From Chrysogorgia sp. JL179-B06 (taxonomy: Eukaryota > Cnidaria > Anthozoa > Scleralcyonacea > Chrysogorgiidae): 64,000 bases of DNA. Below the pieces are notes generated by a model. It saw only the letters and a list, made by a program, of their open reading frames with translations, searched no databases and was not told the DNA's origin. The DNA is taken from positions 723,501-787,500 of the forward strand of contig JAYKKM010000048.1 in the NCBI GenBank assembly GCA_035772405.1. Direction: 5' to 3'. Numbering within the stretch: position 1 is the first letter of the stretch; each line of letters starts with the position of its first letter. The position numbers were made by a program, and so were the translations under genes. Positions 32,301-42,600 of this stretch are shown in pieces.

Positions 32301-35300
32301 TTTCTAGTTTTTTCAATTTCATTCTTCTTGCTATTCATTTTATCTAATTTTAGATAACCAAAGATGTCAGACAATATTTGTCTAAATATCGAAAAGGATC
32401 TTTCATGTCGCTGCAAAACCGACTGCGAAGTAAAGGGATGACATGTACTAATTTCGGAACACGAGTACACAATGTCCTCAAAATTTACATGCAACAAAAT
32501 GAAACGAATAAAATGAATGAAAAAGATAGGATGGCAGCTGAAAGTATCGTAAATGCCCTCAAAGACATGTTTCCAAGTCTTGAGCTGTTGGAAAGTGAGT
32601 TTTCTTTGGATGGCTACATGGATAATTATCATTGGAATGGACGTGCTGACGCGATTGCTTGGTTTGAAAACCACTTTGTGATAGTGGACTGGAAGACAGT
32701 TACAGAAATAAACGGTTTCTGGAATAAATCAGAAACGTACAGAAAACACTTTCACCAGTGCTTAATTTATGCCAAACTGCTCCAGCTACATTTGGAACTT
32801 TCATATCTGCCATACATCCTTATAGTACCAATCAGTAGCTTCACTGGTAAGGAAATTCATCCTGGATTATTTACTAATTATCCGGTGGAATGTATAACTA
32901 AATTGAATGAGCATACTTGGAGCACTTTAAACATGAGAAAAGTGTATCGTGGAAATTTAATTAAAGATAAGCATGTTGGAAAGGTTATTGATTTAAAGAT
33001 GAAACTGAATGAACTATTTGTGAATGGTGCGACAGTTGGTGAGCTATTGCAAACATTTAATTTGCCTCCATTTGAAGTAATAGAAAATCCACTGATTGAC
33101 GCTGATGGTGATACTGATGCTGATGGTGATACTGATGCTGATGGTGATACTGATGGTGATACTGATGCTGATGGTGATACTGATGGTGATGGTGATACTG
33201 ATGGTGATGGTGATAACTGATGCTGATGGTGATACTGATGGTGATACTGATGCTGATGGTGATACTGATGCTGATGGTGATACTGATGCTGATGGTGATA
33301 CTGATGGTGATACTGATGGTGATACTGATGCTGATGGTGATGCTGATGGTGATGCTGATACTGATGCTGATACTGATACTGATGGTGATTGAACATTGCA
33401 ACCATTGCAGTTGGTTCATCAATGCTAATTAAACAACTGCATTGTTGAAATGCTAAACAACTGCATTGTTGAAATGCTGAACAACATTGTTGAAACAATA
33501 CTGAACATCTTGTATGATTTTTGGATGTAAAGGAAGAGAGCAGTCTGACTGTGTTCCTAATAATACAAATCACATGGATTATCTCCAGTTTTGTATTTTT
33601 AAAGAATCTGATTGGCCAGTTGAACATTATTTCAACGTATATGCATAGTCCCTAGAATTAAATCGTTTGGAAATGCGAATAAATTTCCTATAGGATTTCC
33701 TATAGGAATTTCAATAGGAAATTTCAAATCCTATAGGATCCTATAGGATTTGGGCCAAAATCTAATAGGAATTCCTATATAGGAATTCCTATTGAATTTT
33801 TTTGTATGTTGCAGTTATAACCTAGAATGGAAAGTTAATTATTATGTTTGTGTATATATATAGGTAGTTTTTGCTTTTCTCTGTAATTCTTAATACTTAT
33901 TGTACCTATAGATATAAATAAATAAATTGCAAACTCACTTTTCATTTCACCGGAATCACTTGGTAAATCCCTCACAGATCCCATAGCACCTTGCTCCCTC
34001 ATTGAAATTACAACATGATGTACCCCACAGTTATGAAACCACAAACAAGCTGAGATAACTTCATCTTTGTTCTCAACACTCGCACGAGTCAAGCTTGCAG
34101 CTTCGTCCATATTAAGAACAAGTACATCTGTATTTGTATAAAATTCACCATCAAGCTCTGCAACTTTGGGTGCTGGGTTATATACGGTACCAAGTCCACA
34201 AGCTTTACCCAATTTTAATGCTTCCAAGGCTGTAGGGAGAGGGATTCCACAGTTTGTTATCAATACTTTTCCTTTTTCTATAATACTTTTGGCTTGGTGA
34301 ACATGTTTGACAGTAAGTAGTTTATTGGCCCCTGCAATACTGATATAAGATGGTTCACCATCATCGTCAACAACTATGGAAGAAAAAGAGAAATTTTACT
34401 TGAATATTTGTGAACATTTTCTGTACTTATTATATTATTGCTGTAGCAAATGTGCAGGGCCACCAAGAGGATCTTTGGGGCCTGGGGCAAAATATGGGTT
34501 TGGCCCTAATGACATCATAATGTCCAGTGGGGAAGCAGCTCCCCCAGAAAGTTTTTGAATTTAGGGTCTCTGAAATGGCATTTCCTGCACTTTGAGGGCA
34601 TTTTTGAGCAAAATCTAAAGACCTTAAATCACGTTTTTTTGGTACTATAGTATATCCCATTATTTTTAAGAAAATATTCTTGATGAATGTACTATTTTAA
34701 TGACACCATAAATAAAAAGACAAAAGAGGCACCTTGTCGATAAATAATTGAATCACAAAAGAACATGTTTAATCAGTGGTGTAATGGAGCTACTGAGACT
34801 GGGGCACGTTCGGGACCCCCGCCCCCATGTATACAGTATGATATATTTAAAAAATAGGTTTCAAGAAGTGATGCGGAGCTTTCTGCAGGGCCCCTTAATA
34901 AATGACCTGTTGTCCGTTTTGAGGTTGTGGGCCCTTGTGCGGCTCCTAGCTCCATAGTGGTCGAGGACCCTTACTCCCACCCAGTTGCCATTGATTGCGA
35001 TACTGTCTTTAATCTTCATTACTTCATTATGTCCAAAACTCAAAAAATTTAGGGGCCCGCTCTCAAATTGGGGGCCCAGGGAAACTTGCCCCCCCCCCCT
35101 TCTCTCGGCGGCCCTGCGAATGTGGGCACTTGAGTATAGAACAACTGCCCCAGGGCCCGGGCCAAATAAGGGGGCTGAAACAATAACCATCTTGCAGTAC
35201 ATAGAATCAAGCTTGGTCGTGGCTAGATGGTACACTCACAGTCAAGGTGACCGTGAGGTACTAGGTCCGAGTCATCCTCTGGATGATCTTTTTTAGTATC

Positions 35301-36031
35301 CGTGAGAGGTTGGACGAAATGAGAGATTGTTAGGATCGGACATGCCTGTATATGAAATACATCATGGAGCTGCTAACCCCAAAACAACTTAGATCCTAAC
35401 CCCCCTAATGGGTTTCCTAACCCCTCATGGTATCTAGCCATGACCATCAAGCTTCTAGGGCATTTAGGGGGCCATGAAAGACCATAACCCCACCTTACCC
35501 TGGGCTAGCCTCCTTCGCAGGCATCACCGCGCTCCACTGAACTGAGTTGTTCCGGCCGGGAGGGATAGACGTGGGGGGGGAAAGGCGAAAAAAATTGCGT
35601 TTTTTTTCTCGCCCCAATCCCCCGAGAGTTGCCTGCGGAGGAGGCTAACACTGGGCCTATCTTGGCTCTCGGCAAACATTTATGTGATCTTTAACAACCA
35701 GCTTACTTGAATTAACAATGCCTGTAGCTGCTTCATTACTGATATAAATCCAGTCAGTATTTACACCATATTTCTTGAAATTTCCAATAGTTTCTCGACC
35801 AAATGTGTCGTTTCCCACCATAGACACCATTGCATTTCTGCCGCCTAATTTTGCAGCCATAATGCACATGTTTGCCCCTTTGCCGCCAAAGTCAGACAGA
35901 AATTTCTCGCCATGTATTGTCTCCCCTGGCTTCGGATACCTTGGTAAGTATGTGACCAGGTCAAAAAAACATGACCCAACCACCACAATATCAAGATAAT
36001 TGTCCGGTTTCTCTTCTGTGGCTTGCTCCAT
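29325..36031 (-). CDS. RBKS: Ribokinase (PfkB family)
   Basis: Ribokinase phosphorylates D-ribose with ATP to ribose 5-phosphate in the cytosol. Three minus-strand exons, 36031-35707, 34373-33939 and 29560-29325, join in phase (1, 1) to 996 nt, 331 aa; human RBKS is about 322 aa. PfkB motif 1 is at residues 49-64 (GGKGANMCIMAAKLGG). A VVVGSCFFDLV start strand and the IVDDDGEPSYISIAGAN segment spanning exons 1 and 2 follow the family. PfkB motif 2, DTTGAGDALAGA, begins at residue 271 with catalytic Asp 277. The protein ends in a YPDRNSLPAELF-type tail. All key residues are present, so it should be active. An AATAAA on the minus strand overlaps the bases just past the stop. Intron 2 (33938-29561) holds a nuclease gene on the other strand, and intron 1 holds two transposons. 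Confidence 0.95.
29703..29885. mobile_element. Family G foldback element, complete
   Basis: Arms AAAAAGGTTGGTGTACTGCC..GAAATAGCGTGTAAG and the inverse, meeting in a small centre with GCGAAGGTTCTTCG. It is followed by TTTGTATTTCTACACT..CCTACGCAGCACA. It lies in ribokinase intron 2. Confidence 0.8.
30882..33220 (+). CDS. PD-(D/E)XK nuclease, MGME1/RecB-like, nested in ribokinase intron 2
   Basis: Two exons, 30882-31031 (ATG, basic KKAKKMLAAAKEDMKSAKND start) and 32354-33220, join at phase 0 with GTAAGA/TTTTAG sites: 338 aa. Exon 2 carries the RecB-type motif set in order: GTRVHNVL (motif His), GRADAIAWF (metal-binding Asp), IVDWKT (the D-X-K pair) and HQCLIYAKLL (the Q-x3-Y motif). MGME1, the mitochondrial single-strand DNA exonuclease, shows the same order and spacing style (FHEAL, VIDWKT, QVVAY), and is the nearest family I can name; an origin from a virus or transposon nuclease is not excluded. 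I see no clear mitochondrial signal, although the N-terminus is basic. The last 40 residues are DADGDT/DGDT repeats that stop at a TGA created by one extra base. The intron holds a LINE relic. Confidence 0.82.
31165..31740 (+). pseudogene. LINE reverse transcriptase C-terminal relic
   Basis: Across several frames it reads VRPHVDYASEIWSGQ, IEGVQRRATTY, KLLSLSYWHEIKDLLFL and NLSYYLPLPVNHLRHS, then a decayed SF..R...LWN-type tail. This is the standard post-RT region of jockey/CR1-like LINEs. Frameshifts between blocks show it is dead. It sits in the intron of the nested nuclease gene. Confidence 0.75.
32095..32250. mobile_element. Family H foldback element
   Basis: Arms AAAGGTGATGAACTAGCTGC..TAGATTTTTAGC and the inverse; the centre has TCGAAACGTCAGT on one strand and CTCTGATGAAGGGCTCC on the other. 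It ends about 100 bp before the nuclease exon 2 acceptor (32353). Confidence 0.75.
33095..33392 (+). repeat. GAYGSTGATRST coding minisatellite (Asp/Gly tail)
   Basis: Units of 12 or 18 bp (GATGCTGATGGTGATACT). The first 125 bp are the translated end of the nuclease. An extra A in GGTGATAACTGATGC ends translation at 33220, but the unit pattern continues in the old frame to a TGA at 33390-33392. Confidence 0.93.
33665..33800. repeat. Clustered CCTATAGGA palindromes
   Basis: At least ten overlapping copies of CCTATAGGA or CCTATTGGAA-type text, for example TTTCCTATAGGATTTCC and ATCCTATAGGATCC, in ribokinase intron 2 downstream of the nuclease gene. Almost any sub-stretch is self-complementary. 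Confidence 0.8.
34455..35116. mobile_element. hAT-like non-autonomous element with 8-bp target duplication
   Basis: It begins CAGGGCCACCAAGAGG and ends TCTCGGCGGCCCTG. Flanks are CAAATGTG (34447-34454) and CGAATGTG (35117-35124), 7 of 8 identical. No transposase domain can be read inside. It lies in ribokinase intron 1. Confidence 0.8.
35214..35450. mobile_element. Family J MITE, compact copy
   Basis: Left TGGTCGTGGCTAGATGGTAC, right GGTATCTAGCCATGACCA. This uninterrupted copy is the reference for the J copy at 1486-1960 that received a hAT-like insertion. Confidence 0.7.
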
Positions 36032-36666
36032 AAGTCTTCTTAAATCAAAGGAAAAACTGTCAGATGATAAAAATTAAATTTTTGGCAGAGTTAGAGAATA
36101 ATCTACTAAGACAATAGACATAAATTAAGCCAGTTTATTTAATAGTTAAATCTCTGAATTAGTGTCCCCTTCCACATAAGTACCCCCGTGACGAAAATAA
36201 ACAAGCAATAAGCCCCGTTAGGCTGTTAGCCCCCCCCCCCCCCCCCTGTTCAAATAAGGTCGCTTTTTGCCAAGAAGGCAAAGCCTATAATTTTCGGTTA
36301 CTACGAAGGTGAAAAAAACATTTTAAAGTAAATACTTACCTTCTTTGTATTCAGTTAATTTCAAAATCTATTTGAGAGAGCTGATGTCTATGTCAAAAGT
36401 TGCGCCATATTGTCCTATTTCCAACCGTCGTAATCTGTCGTAGCTATCTCGGAATGTTATCGTAATCGTCAACACTCGAAAGCGAAAACTTGAGAAAGAA
36501 TTACAAAAAAACAAAGTTTGGCCTTGGTACTTTTTCAAGAGTTACAACCCTGGGAGATAAATGTGACGCCGGGAGTTAGTTATTCTCTTTAAGGTGTAAA
36601 ATGAAAGTGTTTTAACGTCAGGTACACGAAGCTTTAAAAGCAAGCGGTGAAAGCGTCAAAATCAAG
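36032..36666. promoter_or_regulatory. Shared 5' region of ribokinase and polyhomeotic
   Basis: The two start codons diverge and are 635 bp apart, so this interval must hold both promoters unless distant 5' exons exist. It has a long C run (36231-36246) and no clear transposon. No TATA box can be named with confidence. The call is positional. Confidence 0.5.
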
Positions 36667-39600
36667 ATGGCGGAATTAAATGGGGAACCGTGTGTTTTGA
36701 ACCACTTTATTGAAAATTTCATCATTCAAGAAAGTAGTTGGCCATTTACGGTGAGTATTATTATAAATGTGTTTGTATATTTTCAGTTTTTATAACATGG
36801 AGAAGTTCTATAGGGCTATATATAAGTTCTATAAGTGAAATTGTATTGAAAAACTCAGTTTTTCTTTTTGTAAACTTTACTGTAATACAACCAAGATCGC
36901 TCTATTGCCACAGAAATGAAAGCCTGATTTTAGTTCCTGTTCGTGTTCCTTGAACTTTACAAAGCCAGCGTACAGAATAAAGTAATTTTTGTTCTGTTTA
37001 ATTAATTTAATGATATTGAAGTCTATGATTTTGTCATTTTTTTCCCTTTAAGGTGCAAGGTCAGACGTATGAGTTTGGAAAGTTGCCAACAGATGAACCA
37101 GAAGTTATTAACACTACCTTTTATGAGTCTGAAAATGAAGGTGTTATATCTCAAATATTTTTAATTTCTGATATATATATATTTAATCTTAATACTTGAT
37201 TATAGAAATTATAGAAATATTACTGCAACCTGTGGAAGCCAATATGATTTCTCTTAAATTGTAATAACCCTACAAGAGCATTGCTGTCATTGCAATAGAA
37301 TGGGTCCAAAAAGGAGAGCAAAGTCATTTCTTCACTTAAAAAGTTGGTTTGATTGTCGTTTGATGAAATTTATGGAAAAACTTCCTGTTTTGCATTTTAT
37401 TAGTTTTTTACTTATATTTGTTGGTGAAAAACCAATCCAATGCAAAAATCAATCACATCAAACCACGGTCAAACTGATTTGTGAATGTGAAGAAATTAAT
37501 TTCCTCATCTCAAACAATCTAAAAAGGTTCAGGTGTACTGCCGAAATAGCGTGTAAGTTGTGTAACGTTTCGAGCAAAGGCCCTTCGTTAGAGAGTGAAA
37601 CGTCAAAATCTCAAACAATATGATATTTTGAGTTCTTTCAAAAGTGTTTCATTAACAACTATCTTACTATCTACGTACAAATAACAAAATCTAACAAAAT
37701 ACAAACAACTCAATGATCTTAGATGTATGTTATATAAAACAACAAATAACACAAAATCAAGGTTGACCTAAAGGTAGTCTACCCTTTGACAAGTCTTGTT
37801 TTTAGTCTGGGTGGATGTCCAACCACCCTCCTCACTTGTTCAAACCAACTTGTCTATTTCCTCAACTTTCTTGAAACTCTTCTCTTGTCAGAACACTAAG
37901 AATTTTTTGTTAAATACAATAAATAGTCTTGATTTATAATCGAAACAAGAAATATACAGTGGAGCCTCGCTATAGCGTGGTAGTTGGGGTCCATAGTGGA
38001 TACTACGTTATACACATGGAAAAACGCATGTTCTGTTACAGCATTCAACAGCACTGATATCAGGTCTGTTCAGGATAATGTAGCGACCCCAGTAACAGCT
38101 ATGATGGTCACAGTCAGTATCAGCACTGATGCCTTATCATCTGTATTCATTAGTCCTGATTTATCTGATACCAACAACTTCCATCAGCGCTGTTACATCA
38201 TCAGTGTACATCACAATTTTGCAAAAAAACATTCTGTTACATCATACTGATACAGCCCTGACAACCCAACAGACTGTTCCAATCTGATACCGTCAGTTCT
38301 GAACAGTCTGTTGGCGATAACAGTGTGATACAGCTATGATACCTGTATCAGGCCTGAAGGTGCAACAGGCTGTAACAGGTCTGTGGCGTTTTTACGTGTG
38401 TAGACGAAGCATACATATGTTATTATTATATTATTTAATAGGCAAATCTCATTCCCAGTACTCTTCCACAACATTGTGGATAATCTCGTTCCCAGAGCCT
38501 GCGTTCTCCCTCCCTGACCTGCGGGGGGGGGGGGACACAGGCTCTGGGAAAAAGCTTGGATACTGCCAGAAGCACTTTCTGCTGGATCCTTATAATATCT
38601 GTAATAAAATCAACACACATTTTCTGTTATTCATCTTGAAATATTACATAGTGAATACATGTATCAGACTTCTCAGAGCCTGCGTTCCTTTTGGCAGATT
38701 GACTATCAGTATTTGGGGTCCAAGGATAAACCGCATTATACCGAGTTGCACTTTATAACGATGCGCGCTATAGAGAGGCTCAACTGTAGTAAACTACAAA
38801 AATAAATTGATATTAGATACTGATGTTGCAAGCGAGAGCCCTTCAGAGTAAAATGCAAGTCTTGAATTAACCTTCTTAGGGGGTGTTTATATGGAGGAGG
38901 GCCAGCCCTCTTGGTAGGGCTATGTTTACATGAGAATTTCTAGCCCTCCTAACTAAGCTGGCTCGCTGTCCCAAGCTGGCTCGCTTGAACGGCTACAGCT
39001 GCATTTATTTTTGCACAAAACCCAGAATCCCACTTTTACAGACAAGTGTTCAATTTGTAACTTAAACACAAGCAAACAGGTCGTGCAAAATATAAAGTTG
39101 GTAAAGATAAACTTTGTCACTTGTATGGATCTTTTATTTCCTCTTCAGTGCGTTTATATGAAAAATTTCCAGCCCTCCTAGGTGAGATCTTGGGTTGTCA
39201 ATAGCGAGATCTCGCCTAGGAGGACTGGCCCTCTTGTCATGTAAACACAAACAATTTTTTACAAGGAATTACACTGAGACGCGGGATCTCGGCAAAGAGA
39301 GCTAGCCCTACCAAGAGGGCTGGCCCTTCTCCACCCCGCCGTTAATTAACTCCACTTTCCTTTGCAAAAGTTTATACAGATATTCAGTCGAGTGAAGAAT
39401 ATTCAAGCGAGGGATCACTTGACATGGACAGCTGTGCTTATTGTAGTCGGATGTGCACTGCCATGGCTCGTACATTTGGTGTAAAGAAGTTCTGTTCAAA
39501 CACCTGTGCTAAATTATTTGGTGTTCCACTTCCCAAGAGGGGTGGTATGTCTGGTGGTATGGCAGCACGGGGAAGGGGGAGGTGGAAACATTACCTTGGG

Positions 39601-42600
39601 AATAAAATGAGTTTCGCATCATGCAGGAAGATACCAAATGTGAGTTTGATGAAATTCAGAGATGGTCCTGACTTCTTTAGTTGTAATTGATAGTGTGAGC
39701 CAGGTACTCTGGCTTCCTCCTACACTAACACTAGACCCATAAGAGATGATCCTTACTAGACCTCTAGGAAGAACAGTTTAGTTGTAACTGATAGTGTTAT
39801 CCAGGTACTCTGGCTTCCTCCTACACTAACACTAGACGCATAAGAGATGATCCTTACTAGACCTCTAGGAAGAATAGTTTAGTTGTAACTGATAGTGTTA
39901 TCCAGGTACTCTGGTTTCCTCCTACACTAATACTAGACCCATAACAGATGGTCCTTACTAGACCTCTGAAGAACAGTTTAGTTGTAACTGATAGTGTTAT
40001 CCAGGTACTCTGGTTTCCTCCTACACTAACACTAGACCCATAAGAGATGATCCTTACTAGACCTCTAGGAAGAACAGTTTAGTTGTAACTGATAGTGTTA
40101 TCTAGGTACTCTGGTTTCCTCCTACACTAACACTAGACCCATAAGAAATGGTACTTACATGTACTAGGAAGAACAGTTTAGTTGTACTGATAGTATTATA
40201 TAGCCATAGGTTTTCATAAAAGAACACTATAATAAATTGTATAATAGAACAGCAGAAATAAACTAAGAAATAAGATAGAGTAAAGAGAAGTGGTGAAAGA
40301 ATAATAAAGGAATAGTTTAAGTAAGGCTAAACATTGTGTTTGATCTTCAGGTGTATCTCAACGAGTCCTACGAAGTATCAACGCAAGTGGATGAGAAGTG
40401 TTTAAGAGGTGATTTACTCTATCACACCTTGCGAGGTTTTTCAGCGGTGCATTTCGGGAATGTCGCGCAAGACTACAGGGGTAAAAAATGCACAACCTAA
40501 ATTGCAAGTTGTCGACAATAATCCTACAGACATAGTTTGACGCTACTCTGGCTTTAAAAAGTTTTTTGAACGTAACTTTAAAAGTTACTGTCCTGATAAC
40601 CCAGCGTTTCAACACTCGAATCTAGTGTCTTCATCAGGGGTGATCGTTGTAAAGTTAGGATCCCTATTTATACCTTCATAGAACCAATGATGACGTTATA
40701 TCTGTTAACAAAATGTTAACATAAAAAAGATATACAGACATATCGAGACTTCCCGTCTGGGGCTCAGAAACATATTTCTGAGTTTGCGTTATAGCTTGAG
40801 TAGCAAATAATTTACTATATTGAAATAACCAATCTGCAAGTCACATTTAAAGGACATTGGCAACAAAAATTAAGTTTGTCTAATATGAAAGAACTCGTAA
40901 AATGATAGAGCAACACCTTTTCCGTATTTTACTTCGTTTGTGAAATATTTCAGTTTGTTTGATTGGGGTGGAGAATTTTCACTCATTAAAATATTAGTTA
41001 CATCTTCAAGTTTGTTCCACAAATTTACTTGAAAGTGTGAGTATAATAACTCCTCATGATAATGAACGTTGTAAATTTAGCAATCACTGAGATATAAGAC
41101 ATTTTTTAATGAGTGAAAATTCTCTACCACCTGACGTCAGAGACCATCTCATTTACATATCAAACAAACTGAGATATTTCAAAAACGAAGTAAAATACGG
41201 AAAAGTTGTAAAAGTTGTTACTCTATCATTTTACGAGTTCTTTCATATTAGACAAACTTAATTTTTATTGCCGATGTCCTTTAACAATAAGCTTCTGGTA
41301 GTAGACCACCGTCATCGCGATTCAAATACAGGTACACGCGGATTACGCTGTTTCACGAAACACACGCTTGAAATGTAGATTGGTAATGAAATTAAATGCA
41401 TTACGATGTCATTGCGAATCTCGACTTAGACATTGTTTCGTGGTTATTGACGCAAACTCGGCATGCCCTCTCAGCGAAATATTTTTCAGCACGGGTCTCA
41501 CATGAGAAAAAACTGCCGTAACGCTAAAAATTTAGAAGGCGGAGCTATACGGGGAAGGCTAAAAGGGATGACTCAAAAGGCCTTTCTGTTTTTTATTCTT
41601 CGTTAGGTTATGGATAGCTACGGTTAGGTTTAAGGTTAGGATCAAGGTTAGGATTAGGATTGAGATTAGGGTTCCTTTTGAGTCATCCCATTTAGCCTTC
41701 ACCGAGCTATACACCATGCCATGTTTCGTGCAACTTGTCTCTCACCGGCTTAATCTACTACGTTGTAGTTGCATGAAAGGGGGGTGTTACACCAGGCAAC
41801 GTTTCATGCAACTTGACTTGCAAAGTTTCGCAATCTTTGTGTTTGTGACAAGGTACTGCACGCATGTGCATCCAGTCGTCAAAGAGGAAAATTGCGAGAC
41901 AAGTTGCAGATGGGGGTGTTACATTGTGCAAACGCTGAAAATAGTTGCTGCAATCATTGCAGAAAGTAAAACTCGATTCTACTTTCTGCAACAATCGCAG
42001 CAACTTGTGTCGCAACAATTTTCGCCGTTATAAGGCATGTTACACTTTGCAATGGTTTGTGGAACTTGTCTTGCAACGACATTGCGAGACATCACAAGTT
42101 CGGCATGAAAAATTACATAGTGCAACAGCGACTTAAAGTGCCCATAACCTCAAAATGTTTTATTGTCTTGTTTGGAAGAACTTTTAAAATGATAAAGTAA
42201 CTTCTTTTGAAGATTTTCGTTTCTTTGCTTTCTTGTTGAGATATATCAGTTTGCTTGATATGCAAATGTCTGGAATTTCGTCACACATGCATAATGATTT
42301 ATTGGAGAAATGTGTATATCTCTTTCATTCTCGAACGAAATCCTTTAAAATCAATAAGTTTGGTGTTGTGGGAGAAACACGCACACACGTGTTATTCACA
42401 CTTTAGTGTTTTTATTTCATGAACGCAAAGATATATAACATTCTCTGATAACTCATTATACATGTGTGACGAAATTCCAGATATTTGCATATCAAACAAA
42501 CTGATATATCTCAAAAAGAAAGCGAAGAAGTGAAAATCTTCAAAAGAAGTTACTTTATCATTTTAAAAGTTCTTCCAAATAAGACAATAAAAAATGTTGA

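Noticed and set aside
32354..33220. Cas4 annotation for the PD-(D/E)XK nuclease
   Set aside because: The motif set is shared by Cas4, RecB and MGME1. No Fe-S cysteine cluster is seen and the gene is spliced in an animal locus.
41716..42136. Overlapping frames of 63-105 residues on both strands
   Set aside because: Internally repeated GCAACTTGTCT sequence of a decayed repeat.
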